From contig NW_027419819.1 in assembly GCF_009905375.1 (NCBI RefSeq), positions 1 to 64,000 on the forward strand: a stretch of 64,000 bases of DNA, read 5' to 3'. The position numbers and the translations under genes are program-made. How positions within the stretch are numbered: position 1 is the first letter of the stretch; each line of letters begins with the position of its first letter. This DNA comes from Apium graveolens (taxonomy: Eukaryota; Streptophyta; Magnoliopsida; Apiales; Apiaceae). The notes under the pieces are model-generated. The model saw only the letters and a list, made by a program, of their open reading frames with translations. It was not told the origin of the DNA and made no database searches. Shown one piece after another: positions 33,770 to 45,406 of this stretch.

Positions 33770-35654
33770 CTAAACAGAACTTATACTATTATCCCCAACC
33801 ACCACCCTGAGGAAACAATACGGTGAGAAATTTTTTTAGGACCTTTAAGTCGCTAAGCTCTCAGAGTTCCAAGGAACAAGCTGAGCCAGTCGAGTCAAGA
33901 GTCTGGCTAAAGGAAATATAGGAATCATTTGAGATTCTAAATGATTGACGAACATAAAAGACTGTTTTTGTCACTTACCCTCCTAAGAGAGAGGCCACCC
34001 GCTGGTGAAAGGCCAAGAAAGACACGGAGCCAGAGGTTATAATAAACGTATTAAAGTTCAGTCAATTGTTTTCGGGAAAGTAATTCCCAAGGTTATAGAG
34101 ATAATGTAAAAGCTTTAGAGCCAGAACAAAGGCGGACGAGTATGATAAGTTATGAATCTAAGTTGTAAAAGTTGTCAAGATTCGTCTGGAGGACAAGAAT
34201 CCTAGAACGACGTGATATTTGAAATCAATGCTTATGTTGTGTTGGTTCACGAAATGGTTGTAATAGAAACGAAAATAAAAGAAACTGAAGTGGAAAGGAA
34301 TATAAAGGCAATATAGTTTGAGGAATGATAAAGGAGTTGGGTATGAGGAAACCCTAAAGAATCATAGAAATAGAAATAGAAAAGTATGTAATCGTCGGGA
34401 TGAGGGTGATTCACCATGAGTTAAAGTTGATGGTTTAAGGCATAAGTGATATGTATATTGTATCCCCTTTAAGTTGGGAGTATTGGAAGACACTTCGAGA
34501 TAGATAGATGCGCTAATAAGAAAACACGGATGGACTGAGAAGACAGGATAACAAGATATTAGGAAAATGGGATGAAGGAAGTGACCTTCAAGAATGTGAA
34601 GTATACGTAAGACCGGTGGCATGATACCCAGAAAGGGAGACGCCAGGTATGAAAGATATCCCAACATTGAGATGACTGTTGAGATAAACAACAAAAGTAA
34701 ATGAGGAATTATTAAGAAGAAGTTCACGTTGAACACGACCAATACCTTCCAGAACATCCCTGTTATCATTACCAAATCATGAAAGAAAAGTAGATAACCA
34801 TTGTTATCTTTTGAAGGCCATATGAATTGACCTCATTTTGGATAAGGATATTATTATGAAATTAGGCATAGACTATCGAGGTGAGAATGATTGAACAAGA
34901 TAATCTATCAAGGATAAATGACTTGATTTATCCATAGAAGGATGCATGTACCTTTTTAAAGGTGGAATTAAGGATAGAACCTCGATAACTTGAGATGAAT
35001 CCTAGGGGAATGCATAAAGGTTGGCATTTCACCCTTAATAGGGACAATATGAGTTTTGACAATATGAATTGGAAGGGATTAAGGTAACAACAACCTTTAA
35101 AGATCAGTGGAGAAAGTTTTCAGAACTATATAGACAATGGTTCTAGTATTAGTAAATGGTATCTTGATATGCCATGTACCTAGGGAGTACAGGATGAAGG
35201 ATTTAAGGATAACCTTAGAGGTTTTACAAGGAGAAAGGTAATATGCAAAGTTCTCAAGAATAGAAATTTTGATAAAGCAAATATGACATAATAATAATAA
35301 TGCCAAGTGGGGCACATGTTAAACCATGAGAAAGTATAGATTGAACCAATGAAGGTCAAGATTGGTAAAAACAAGAAGGACCTAAGATAAAAGATGTCCT
35401 AAGTATGACCGAGAGTCAGTCGTGACAATGTTAACCTCTAAAGACCGAGGCAGTAACTTTTGAAAAAAAATGGTGATATTTTTTTTCTTTCTCACCAAAG
35501 CGTAAGGAAGAGCATTTTCGCACAAGCAGTGATTGGAAATGAGGTAGAAAATTTAGTTGGAGATCGTTCAAAAGACATTGATTATAAGGAACTATTACTA
35601 TCAGGAAAGGCCAATGAGGTGGCCGACACTCTAAGTGTAAGAGAGCAGTTATAG
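33770..35654 (+). pseudogene. G2 gag-protease-RT-RNase H remnants, heavily decayed
   Basis: Scattered readable blocks occur in the normal order. Gag core comes at about 33900-34090 (SFEILND, KTVFVTYPP, EATRWW-like). A protease-like string (ILDKDIIMKLGIDY) is near 34840-34880, and an RT scrap (YAKFSRIEILIK-like) near 35240-35275. An RNase H end (GKANEVADTLSVREQL) is at about 35605-35652. Many frameshifts and stops separate them. This second RNase H end shows that the one at 33190-33250 is extra. C3 follows at 35812. Between blocks I see only degenerate sequence. Confidence 0.6.
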
Positions 35655-35811
35655 GTGCTCGTGCTAGAGGAATACAGTGATGATGGTTAAAGCCGTGAAG
35701 GATGTATTATGGTGTGAAAGATTGACATTCCTTCTGATGATTGTGCGATACTCAACCGTAATAGTAGTTTGGTAAAGATTTAATTCATATAATCTCCGTG
35801 AGCGGGCTATC

Positions 35812-37155
35812 TGTAAGTCATATGTCATAGCCTATTTGTATATTCGAGGATTCAACTCAACTCAAATAAGAATGTAATAAGTAAATAGTTGAACTACCAT
35901 CAGAGAGATCTCGCAAAGTAATATCTGTCAAAGGATTCAGAAACAAGGTTCATCTACAGACTTGAGGAGTTAATTCACTGGAAGAAGTTCAAGAAGTTGA
36001 TCATGCCTCAGTGATATAAATCAAGATCGTGGATTTAATCAAGTGACAGAGATCTCGTCAGAGTATCAATTAATTACAAGGATTTAATCTGAAGAAAATC
36101 AAAGTGTCAGAGTCAAGACATGAAGAAACGTCACGGAAGTTAGTCACTCATGAACCAGACAGTACATCGAGTGTCAACGTTGAAGTGGTGGAATTGATTC
36201 ATAATTTTCAGTGATTTTCAGAAGATTTGCAGAAGAATGGTTGCTGCTCAAGACTAGAATTAATTCTCTATTAATTAATTAATTCATCTAATTTAATTAA
36301 GAAAATAAATTATTTCTGCGAAGAATAATTTATTTATTAATTGAATTAATTGATTAATTAATTCTGAATTAATTCTAGGAATTTTAGGAATTTTCAGAAG
36401 TTTAATTGGATTAAATTCAAGCATTAAATCAGCAAGACAATTGAAAATGAACTAGCATGACAATCAGGATTGTCATACCGATTGTCATGCTAGGCCATTG
36501 TCAATTGTCTCACCGAAAGTTACTCTAGGAGGATGATTGTCTTGCTAGTTCATTCTGATTGTCTTGCTAGTTCATTCTGATTGTCATGCTAGTTCATTCA
36601 GATTGTCTTGCTAGTTCATTCAATTGTCCTACCGAAAGTCTTGCCAGCTATAGGATTGTCATGCCAATTCAATTCTATTGGTTTGTTGATTAAAAAGAAG
36701 CAGAAGACCTTCTTTCAAGAATCTATCATTCAAACAGAAGAACAAAGAACAAGAAAAGCAGCCGCCTTGAAATATTACATTTTTCATCTGCTTAATTCAA
36801 GATCAATTTCTAGTGTGTTAATGTTAAATCCAAACCACTAGAATTATTTATCTTGTTCTTGTGTAACAATCTAGCGGATCAAAATCCCTAGAACTTAATC
36901 TCAAATCGTGTTTAGCATTTGAATCTTTTTATTACAAAAATAGAAAAAGTTCATGTCGAATTTATTCTAGATTTGTGATAATTAATTTGAGATTAATTCC
37001 TTGTAATCGATACAGTTGTTGTAACACCTTTCAAGTTTAATAATATTTTTATTTAACTTGAATTTTGTTTCACATTTTTTATTCCGCATTTAATTCGATT
37101 ATTCGGTACTGTTTGTATTCAACCCCCCCTTCTACAAACACATTGGGACCTAACA
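35812..37155 (+). repeat. C3 5' LTR, 1344 bp
   Basis: It runs TGTAAGTCAT...cctaaca. It contains a 22-bp repeat in four tandem copies (36535-36622) with an inverted partner upstream, and AT-rich runs (36280-36380). Differences from the 3' LTR are at about 35931, 36018, 36567 and 36909. Confidence 0.95.
36535..36622. repeat. Four 22-bp tandem repeats in the C3 5' LTR
   Basis: Units start at 36535, 36557, 36579 and 36601 and read gattgtcWtgctagttcatt plus two bases. The complement of a unit's first 17 bases occurs at 36449-36465, so the region can also form a stem. The same block is at 42737-42824 in the 3' LTR. Confidence 0.88.
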
Positions 37156-37157
37156 AT

Positions 37158-37169
37158 TGGTATCAGAGC
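37158..37169 (+). promoter_or_regulatory. C3 primer-binding site (Met tRNA)
   Basis: TGGTATCAGAGC lies 2 bp after the 5' LTR end. Confidence 0.94.
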
Positions 37170-37251
37170 CTTCTGATTAACGAACAAATCAAGATCCTAG
37201 ACTTTTGTGATTTTTCAACTCCTTGAATTTTTATTTATTCAAAAATTCATA

Positions 37252-39483
37252 ATGACTTCACATAAAGTTGGAACCGTTAAAATTCCACAATTTGATAAAG
37301 AGAATTATATCATGTGGAAGAAGAAGATGCTATTATTTTTACAAGTTGCAAATCCCAAATATTCAAACTTGTTAAAGAAGGGTATAAAAACTCCGATGGT
37401 TATTGAACCGGAGGTAATAATAGATGGTGTGGTGACTACTGAAGCTAGAACCTATCCAAAAGAGCCTGAAGATTTTACTCCTGCTGAGAAGGAAGAAGCC
37501 TCCTTGGATGCCAGCCTTCAATTAATATTAATTGATTCCCTTGATCCCTTGATGAACAGACATGTGATGAACTGTAAAAATTCCAAACACATGTGGGAAA
37601 CTATTGAGGTGATTAATGAAGGCACAGAGGAAGTTAGGGAGAACAAGTTGGAAATCCTAACCTCTGAATATGAACATTTCAAATCAAATCCAGGAGAAGG
37701 AATTACTGAAGTGTTTGAGAGGTACAATGCATTGATCAACAACCTGAACATCAATGGAAAGTATTATTCAATCAGGGAGGTCAACAAAAAGTTCCTTTTA
37801 ACACTGCCAGCTCATCTTGAACATAGAATCACTGCCATTAGAGAAGCTAGAGATCTGAGTGAGATTTCTTTGGACAGGCTCTATGGAGTGTTAAAAACCT
37901 ATGAGTTGGAGCAGATTCAACAGAAGGAAGTCTACGGGAAGGATAGAATGGTCAGCACATCTACTGCACTTGTAGCTGAAGGTCAACAACAACAGCAATC
38001 TCAACAATTGGAGAGAATGGTACAGTATTCCAAGGCTGAGGAAAATATGTTAGTAGCAGAATATGATCCTCCTACTACAAATCAATCAAGTGATGATTTT
38101 TATTCCTTGGAAGAGCTGGAGCAATTGGAAGACGAGTCAATGGCCCAAATTGTCAAGAGATTCTCCCATGTCAGATTCAAGAGGAATCCCAAGCTGAAGT
38201 ACAAGTCCAACTACAACAAATTCCAGAAAGGTGGATCTTCATCCTCTAACACCAGCAGTGGTGGATACCAAACAGGGATGGTTGATCGGAGCACCATTAG
38301 ATGCTATAACTGCAATGAGTTGGGACACTTTGCCACAGAATGTAGGAAGCCAAAGCAAGTAAGAAAGAACTCTGAAAGGGCTTATCTGGCAAAGGGAAGA
38401 AGCTGGGATGATACTGACAGTGAAGATGAAGATGAAGGAAATCTTGCTCTTATGGCTATTGATGGAAAAGCTTCATCGTCAAGAATAGAGGTAAAACTTT
38501 CTGATGCTGAAATGGTTTATCATCTAAGAGGTAACTTAGATTGTGCACGTCGTGATAATGAACTGTTAAGTTTAAAGATCACAGACCTTGAGAAAGAGGT
38601 CAATGAATTAAGACTTGTGCACATTAATCAAGACAAATTAAAAGAACAGGTATCTTTTCTAGAGAATAGAGTTGACTGTTATAGAAAACTCGAAACTATT
38701 CTCAAAGACAAGATCACCGGTCTTGAGACTAAGGTTAGAGCCTACTTCAATTCTTGTTCGAAGGCTAAAGAGTTCTACAGTAAGCAAGCTGTTAATCAAA
38801 CATCTGGAATAGGTTATGATTACAATGCTGCTATTGGAGAATTAGGCATAAACTCCCCTCCCCATGTCTGTGCTAAAGGGAGGGAAGTACCACATGTGCT
38901 TAAGGGTGTTGATGAACCCCTCTATAAAGCATCAATTGCTGAACCATTTGATGCGACCTCTTCTGTTATTCAAGAAGAAATACGTGCTGAGGATCATGCT
39001 TATGAGAAGATTGTTTCCAAGTCAAGTGAGTCGAAAGTTCCAGTCAAAGTTGTGAAAGCAACTGAGACTAACTCAGACACACATGAGTTGGATAACAATA
39101 ATGCCATGTCTACCATGCATAAATTGCCTGCTGTTAATCACTCTCATAAAGCATGTGGTGTTGCTAATTGTATGTCTTGTGCTTTTAATATGATGTATGC
39201 TTATTTTAATGGTAAGCATGTGTCTAATGATAAGACTACTCCTCGTCAGCATGTGAATAACAAGAAGCATGATAGGTCTAAGACTGCTAGTCCTTCTAAG
39301 GCTAGAAAGGAGACATTTGTGCCTAAGCTTAAACAGAAATTTGTTAAGGCTGTTTACAAGGTCAAATGTTCAGTCATTGAGAATGTTGAGACCATTAAAA
39401 TTAAAAATGTTGTTTTGTCTGACAAAGGACAGTTCTACAAGTATGCCGGGCCCAACCAAGTTTGGGTTCCGAAGAAGGTCTAA
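37252..39483 (+). CDS. gag: C3 Copia gag, intact, 743 aa
   Basis: I take ATG 37252 (MTSHKVGTVKIPQFDKENY) as the start because it aligns with the N-termini of the C1 and C2 gags; an in-frame ATG 15 codons upstream (37207) also exists. The Copia gag (UBN2-type) region spans about residues 10-230, with W-E-T-I and R-L-Y-G-V-L-K-T-Y-E motifs. A Gln-rich stretch (about 245) leads to a CCHC knuckle at about 350-365 (CYNCNELGHFATEC), an acidic segment, and a coiled coil at about 440-510 (LEKEVNEL, LENRVD, GLETKV). The basic C-terminus ends GPNQVWVPKKV, a border motif usually found just before the protease. Gag would assemble particles and bind element RNA. The frame has no defect, while pol is almost absent. 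Confidence 0.92.
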   Translation: MTSHKVGTVKIPQFDKENYIMWKKKMLLFLQVANPKYSNLLKKGIKTPMVIEPEVIIDGVVTTEARTYPKEPEDFTPAEKEEASLDASLQLILIDSLDPLMNRHVMNCKNSKHMWETIEVINEGTEEVRENKLEILTSEYEHFKSNPGEGITEVFERYNALINNLNINGKYYSIREVNKKFLLTLPAHLEHRITAIREARDLSEISLDRLYGVLKTYELEQIQQKEVYGKDRMVSTSTALVAEGQQQQQSQQLERMVQYSKAEENMLVAEYDPPTTNQSSDDFYSLEELEQLEDESMAQIVKRFSHVRFKRNPKLKYKSNYNKFQKGGSSSSNTSSGGYQTGMVDRSTIRCYNCNELGHFATECRKPKQVRKNSERAYLAKGRSWDDTDSEDEDEGNLALMAIDGKASSSRIEVKLSDAEMVYHLRGNLDCARRDNELLSLKITDLEKEVNELRLVHINQDKLKEQVSFLENRVDCYRKLETILKDKITGLETKVRAYFNSCSKAKEFYSKQAVNQTSGIGYDYNAAIGELGINSPPHVCAKGREVPHVLKGVDEPLYKASIAEPFDATSSVIQEEIRAEDHAYEKIVSKSSESKVPVKVVKATETNSDTHELDNNNAMSTMHKLPAVNHSHKACGVANCMSCAFNMMYAYFNGKHVSNDKTTPRQHVNNKKHDRSKTASPSKARKETFVPKLKQKFVKAVYKVKCSVIENVETIKIKNVVLSDKGQFYKYAGPNQVWVPKKV

Positions 39484-39690
39484 TCCATTTGAAGTGCAGG
39501 GCAGTATACAGGTGTAACCGGTAGTGTGGATTCTTGACAAGTGGATCATCAAGACATATGACCGGAGATAGAGCCCTGCTATCAAATGTGGATTGAGAAA
39601 GCTGGCCCCCTGGTTACCTTTGGAGATAACAGCAAAGGTTTATCCGAGGGATATGGCTGTTTGCAAGCTGGGAATGTTATCATTGTAATT
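39484..39690 (+). pseudogene. pol: C3 protease remnant, frameshifted
   Basis: Just after gag, the aspartic protease start is readable (WILD, then HMTG-like residues, then LVTFGDNSKG), but an extra base at the active-site DSG and a second frame change after about 25 codons destroy it. Copia similarity ends at about 39690 (AGNVII). Confidence 0.75.
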
Positions 39691-40499
39691 TTGTATATTG
39701 TGCTAGGTTATTATCAGGAAGCAGTATCTAACATATAGCACCAGTGACGAGACTTGAGAATATTACGACATATCAGGCACCTGCTGCACATTACACTTGG
39801 AATTGTACTCTAGTAAGATGTGTACAAGTGTACTCCTGGTTGGTAAGTCAAAAGAGGAAGTCAATGCACCACAGTTCATGGACTTTGCAGCTGCAGATCT
39901 ATTGGACTATGCAATTTCTTCTTCACAATCTCACTTCAGGTTGGTATGAACTAGTATACTGCTCAAGCAATCGTCAAGGACATGGTATGGCTTTCTAACA
40001 GAAGTTATAATTTTATATGAATAAGTAGAGTCGTCATATTAATAACTATCTTATCACTAAGCACAATCATATTGTTTTATATGTGCAGTGGTATATTGGT
40101 TATGCAACATAACAATTAGTATCTAAAGTACTTGACAAGTATCGGTCAATGATATCTTGTTAACATTATATTGCAGATATTTGTAAGCTTTTGACATGAA
40201 TGAGAATTACTTAGACTTTACCCTAAGTGATCAATGTTTTATCAAAAACTCATTCATATTGAAAAACAAAATCAAACTTCTTTCTACATTAGTGATTTTT
40301 TATTTCGTGTAAAATCTTTTGAAATCACTATTGTAAATCATTTTCTCTCTATCACCATATGTTCTGTGTTACAGGTTCAGTCTCCAATGACTTTCTTTCA
40401 TTGACAGTCATGAGGTTGAAAACCCACAACGTCTATCCCAGACTGTAAAGACAAACACAAAAAAAAACAGAACCAACCAACACTCTCTTACCACTAAAT
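39691..40499 (+). other. C3 interior without recognisable gene
   Basis: This is AT-rich and full of stops in all frames. Integrase, RT and RNase H, which should occupy several kilobases here, are missing. A few poly-A/T runs lie near 40240-40480. I see nothing further. Confidence 0.6.
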
Positions 40500-41040
40500 A
40501 TAGTATGAATGAGCGTGAGGGAGATAGTGCCTAGTGCACCACATAAGGAAGGTTCTGTAGTCAACCCAGTGGCTCTGTCTCATACATAGATGAGTAGTAT
40601 TTAAACCGAGACAACTGCTAGCCCCCATACATCTTCTCAAAAAGATGTAATGGCTGAAAAGGCACAAAAACAGTTACTAGATTCATTCTCTCAACAGGGT
40701 GAGTCTATTGAATTTTGCCTATCGGCCAAGGTATCCGATGTAGTGTCACCACTTCAAATATAATCAATTCTTGATGCACAAGGAGAGGTTACACACACAA
40801 AGGATGAGTTGACGGAAACAAGAGTTTCGACCATTTTAAGGTCAGATTCGATTGTTCAAGGTTCGTTAGTGGACCAATTGCCTTTACAGGTGTTAGGAGA
40901 GGATACTGATCCAAAAGCCATATGTCAGTGGTCAGTGTCTACCTCCCCAGGCTTAAATCCCCTGGATGCATCTGCGGATAGTGGATCTGACATAGGTGCA
41001 GATCGGCAACTTGTTGACAATGATTCAGATATTACCTGAT
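40500..41040 (+). pseudogene. C3 remnant of an extra 3' ORF
   Basis: One frame (ending TGA at 41037-41039) reads as protein-like with only about three stops. It contains KAQKQLLDSFSQQGESIEF and, in the last 76 codons, an Asp/Ser-rich stretch (VLGEDTDPK, DSGSDIGADRQLVDNDSD). Its position before the PPT is that of the additional ORF in Sirevirus-type Copia elements. It is not visibly similar to the C0/C2 extra ORF. Function unknown. Confidence 0.45.
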
Positions 41041-41488
41041 GAGTCACAAGGAAATGTCTTCACAGGCATTAGAAGGGAACTATGATCTTTATGCTAAATT
41101 CTTTGGATCATTGTTTACCTTCCCAGAATTCAAATCTGGAACCCTAAAAGGGAAACTAGCAACTTGTAGATTATGACTCAGATTTATCTGACGAGTTTAA
41201 CAAGGATGGGGATTTGTGAACTCCCATTGCACCACCTGTGACCTCCTTAAGGATGGCTAAGGTGATTTTCCTTGCAGGTATAGCTGATTTTTGGAGCTAT
41301 GAGAGAAGAGTGATACACTTGTGAGAAAGAGTGTAAACACGAGTGGAGAGAAGAGTGAAACACATGTGAGGTACACTAAAACAGGATCACACACTCACAG
41401 TGAGGAAGAAAGAGAAACTACTTGTTATTTCTTTTCCAACCAAGTGAAATATGAGAACTCCTTCAGACGACGGCATACATTCCTTCTT

Positions 41489-42013
41489 TAAGGGGGAGAT
41501 AGAAGCTTAAGTAATAGTTTGGAGGATTCCTCAACTAAGGGGGAGAAATAGCAGGGAGTAAGAAAAAGATCCTACTTGTACACTACACCACACCATTGTT
41601 GTTTCTAACTACGGATCCTATTGTACGGGAGAGGTGGTAAACACAAGGTGATTTCCTAGTAAGGGAAGAAGCTGTTAGGGGAGTACCATTGGTTTTTATC
41701 TGCGGATCCTATTGTACGGGAGAGGTGGTAAAACGAAGGTGATCTTCTTTAATCAGTTGATTCTCATAGGGGGAGAAGCAAGAGATATGGGCTTCTCAAC
41801 AGGGAAATGTGGTTGTACAAATGAAGATGAAACTACTTGAAGATATGTTCAGTCTAGAGGAACATCTACTTGGAATCTGGAAAATGTTAAATCTCATCCA
41901 GAAATTTTCTGCTATTTACTTTGCATGTATGTTTATATCTTTTTCTTATTTGTTAGTTGAGTTATCCTCTAGGTATTTGTGTGTTATTGTCTAACAAACA
42001 AATAGGGGGAGAT
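41489..42013 (+). promoter_or_regulatory. C3 polypurine tract and upstream PPT-like copies
   Basis: The true PPT (aatagggggagat, 42001-42013) abuts the 3' LTR. Three more agggggaga words occur at about 41491, 41530 and 41769. A 30-bp direct repeat (41612-41641 and 41703-41732, cggatcctattgtacggg...) lies between them. Confidence 0.75.
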
Positions 42014-43357
42014 TGTAAGTCATATGTCATAGCCTATTTGTATATTCGAGGATTCAACTCAACTCAAATAAGAATGTAATAAGTAAATAGTTGAACTACC
42101 ATCAGAGAGATCTCGCAAAGTAATATATGTCAAAGGATTCAGAAACAAGGTTCATCTACAGACTTGAGGAGTTAATTCACTGGAAGAAGTTCAAGAAGTT
42201 GATCATGCCTCAGTGATATAAATTAAGATCGTGGATTTAATCAAGTGACAGAGATCTCGTCAGAGTATCAATTAATTACAAGGATTTAATCTGAAGAAAA
42301 TCAAAGTGTCAGAGTCAAGACATGAAGAAACGTCACGGAAGTTAGTCACTCATGAACCAGACAGTACATCGAGTGTCAACGTTGAAGTGGTGGAATTGAT
42401 TCATAATTTTCAGTGATTTTCAGAAGATTTGCAGAAGAATGGTTGCTGCTCAAGACTAGAATTAATTCTCTATTAATTAATTAATTCATCTAATTTAATT
42501 AAGAAAATAAATTATTTCTGCGAAGAATAATTTATTTATTAATTGAATTAATTGATTAATTAATTCTGAATTAATTCTAGGAATTTTAGGAATTTTCAGA
42601 AGTTTAATTGGATTAAATTCAAGCATTAAATCAGCAAGACAATTGAAAATGAACTAGCATGACAATCAGGATTGTCATACCGATTGTCATGCTAGGCCAT
42701 TGTCAATTGTCTCACCGAAAGTTACTCTAGGAGGATGATTGTCTTGCTAGTTCATTCTGATTGTCTTACTAGTTCATTCTGATTGTCATGCTAGTTCATT
42801 CAGATTGTCTTGCTAGTTCATTCAATTGTCCTACCGAAAGTCTTGCCAGCTATAGGATTGTCATGCCAATTCAATTCTATTGGTTTGTTGATTAAAAAGA
42901 AGCAGAAGACCTTCTTTCAAGAATCTATCATTCAAACAGAAGAACAAAGAACAAGAAAAGCAGCCGCCTTGAAATATTACATTTTTCATCTGCTTAATTC
43001 AAGATCAATTTCTAGTGTGTTAATGTTAAATCCAAACCACTAGAATTATTTATCTTGTTCTTGTGTAACAATCTAGCGGATCAAAATCCCTAGAACTTAA
43101 TCTCAAATCGCGTTTAGCATTTGAATCTTTTTATTACAAAAATAGAAAAAGTTCATGTCGAATTTATTCTAGATTTGTGATAATTAATTTGAGATTAATT
43201 CCTTGTAATCGATACAGTTGTTGTAACACCTTTCAAGTTTAATAATATTTTTATTTAACTTGAATTTTGTTTCACATTTTTTATTCCGCATTTAATTCGA
43301 TTATTCGGTACTGTTTGTATTCAACCCCCCCTTCTACAAACACATTGGGACCTAACA
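42014..43357 (+). repeat. C3 3' LTR, 1344 bp
   Basis: Same length as 35812-37155, with four single-base differences. It ends cctaaca and is followed by the TSD ctatc. Confidence 0.95.
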
Positions 43358-43362
43358 CTATC

Positions 43363-44619
43363 TATCTTAGAAGGTCCTATTTTGAGATAAGCCAGGACCA
43401 TGTTACGAGAGGACAAAATGAACCTTTGAGCTTCATGTTTCCTAATAACGACATATGATTAAGAATGGTATTAACGTGCTATCATTGCTTTTATTGAAAC
43501 TTTTTGCAATTTTATCTGCTTCATGTCATATGTACGTCAAGTTCAGGGGTGTTCTTCATGAATCATGGAATGGTGATTATGTTGCCTCCTTAGAAGAATT
43601 CGATACGACATGTTTGGACTCTGTATGGTTAGCTATTAAGATTTCATAGAAAATGAATGATTGCAGTAGGTCAGCAGTGGACCATAGTAATGCAGCAATG
43701 ATTCTGCGAGTAATAAGCCGATTACAAGTGTGAGAGTTGTATTGGAATGGATGTTGAGATTAAGTACCGCTAATCGGGTCGTGGTGATATATAAGTCATC
43801 ATTGATAGACTAATTAAGTCGATTATCTACCTATTGAATATTTATTCCTTCTTATCAATAGAGAGTCGTATTACTCTATGAGGAAGGTTGCGGTGCAAGC
43901 ATATAATTCTAGTAACGATGATGTCTAGAACAAAATCCCAGATTCGATTTTCGATGTCGAGGGAGTTTCGAAGGTGATTGTTTATAAGCTCAAGCAAGAG
44001 CATGGGTCCGTAGATTGATGGACGGAATAGCAAAATATTTAGGCATGTGAAATACGATGCGACAATACTTGATGTTGAGATATATACGTATATGTTTTGT
44101 TCTCCTATGACAAACCTCTATAGTTCAGAGGTAGATTCCAAGCCAGATATTTTGTGGCAGTATTTTTATTTATATACAATTCTCTTCAATTTGTTCTTTT
44201 CTCTTTTTCATTTCATGTAATCTGAGAAGAACAACCCTTCCAGAAGGGGAGGTATTGCTGAATGACTATCTATCTGTGTGATAGAAGCCTAATAGGATAC
44301 CACATGTTGTTTAATTGCTTGTCAAGTACTAAAGGCTGGCCACCTTCTGTACTAACTATGCGATATAACAAGTGTTCATGATCATAGTGATCTCTCAATA
44401 AATTCTTTTTACTTCTATATGAAGGACCAAGCTTTCGAAGATGAAAGCAGCTAGAGATGAAGTAGTATCAGTGTGGTGGTATTCCGAATCTAACGCGTTC
44501 GTGATACTAAGGTTGACGCAATTATTAAAAGGTTATAGAATGCTAACGAGCAAAAGTGTAACCAGTATAGTATTATGTACGGAAGATAGTAATGAATACG
44601 AACTGGAAAAGAGTGGGTA
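43363..44619 (+). other. G2 interior, unidentified degenerate sequence
   Basis: This should hold G2's integrase core, but no motif can be read with confidence; all frames have frequent stops. A purine tract near 44236 (agaaggggaggt) resembles a PPT, but no LTR follows it. Confidence 0.45.
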
Positions 44620-45240
44620 TTGAGAAGCAAAACCTGTAGCGCAAGAAGCTATGATGAGAGTCTGTGTGATAGACTTGAAAGAATTTGGAATGATCACTTA
44701 ACACGGATTGAGTGTTCTTACGAAAATAGATCGTATTTCAGTATCGAGATGTCGCCTTAGGAGATCCTTAAGGGAACGCAATGTCGATCTCCCTTATATT
44801 AGGATGAAGTTGCAGAGCGCAAGATGCTCAGACCAACAGCAGTCCAAAGGACCAAGGATATAATAGATCTAATCAGAGGACGGCTGGTAGTAGCCCAAGA
44901 TAGACATAAGAAGTATGTTGATTTGACATGAAAGGACAAAGAGTAGGAAGTAGGGGACCTAATGATGTTATAGGTATTCCCTTGGAAAGGATGGATGAGG
45001 TTCGGAAAGAAAGGAAAGCTAAGCCCACGAATTGTTGGACCCTTGGATATTTTAAGACGTATTGGGAAGTTAGCATATGAGCTAGCCCTACCCCCGAACA
45101 TGTAGCAAGTTCATAACGTGTTCCACGTATCATTGTTAAGGAAGTGTAATTCGGATGCCAGACAAATAGGGGCATATGAGCGTATAGACATGCAACCAGA
45201 CGTAACCTATATGGAGCAACCAGGAAGGGTTATAGATTGA
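44620..45240 (+). pseudogene. pol: G2 integrase C-terminal part, decayed
   Basis: Blocks in two frames match the C-terminal integrase of G1: WNDHL then IE-SY (about 44678-44720), DEVAERKMLRPTAVQRTKD (about 44803-44860), RFGKKGKLSPRIVGPLDILRRIGKLAYELALPP (about 44999-45095), QVHNVFHVSLLRKCNSDA (about 45109-45162). At least four stops are present, e.g. at about 44930 and 45104. No chromodomain tail is readable after 45240. Confidence 0.8.
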
Positions 45241-45391
45241 AAAGGAACAAGTGCTTAGGAGAAGGTTAATCAAACTAGTCAGAGTTTCATGGTAGAACCA
45301 CAATGTGGGAAAATTTATTTGATAGTTATAAAGTGCAATGCTAGGAGAGTATCCCTACTCATTTTCTATTTGATTCCGGGACGGAATCCTT

Positions 45392-45406
45392 TTAAGGAGG
45401 GGAGAC
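45392..45406 (+). promoter_or_regulatory. G2 polypurine tract
   Basis: ttaaggaggggagac lies directly before the 3' LTR start TGTAATAACC. Confidence 0.85.

Larger units (their letters stand above)
35812..43357 (+). mobile_element. C3: young non-autonomous Copia element with gag (TR-GAG-like), 7.5 kb
   Basis: LTRs at 35812-37155 and 42014-43357 are both exactly 1344 bp and differ at only 4 bases that I can find. A perfect TSD CTATC (35807-35811 and 43358-43362), an intact PBS and an intact PPT are present. The interior has one long gag ORF, a short broken protease, then about 2.3 kb without integrase, RT or RNase H. It therefore cannot copy itself, yet it is the most recent insertion here; its enzymes must have come from another Copia element (inference). 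Confidence 0.94.

Noticed and set aside
36608..36841. 77-codon ORF found identically at 42810-43043
   Set aside because: It falls in the C3 LTR tandem-repeat region; identity reflects the young LTR pair, not coding constraint.
44226..44248. Second PPT (agaaggggaggt) marking another LTR in G2
   Set aside because: No TG-started LTR or repeated partner follows.
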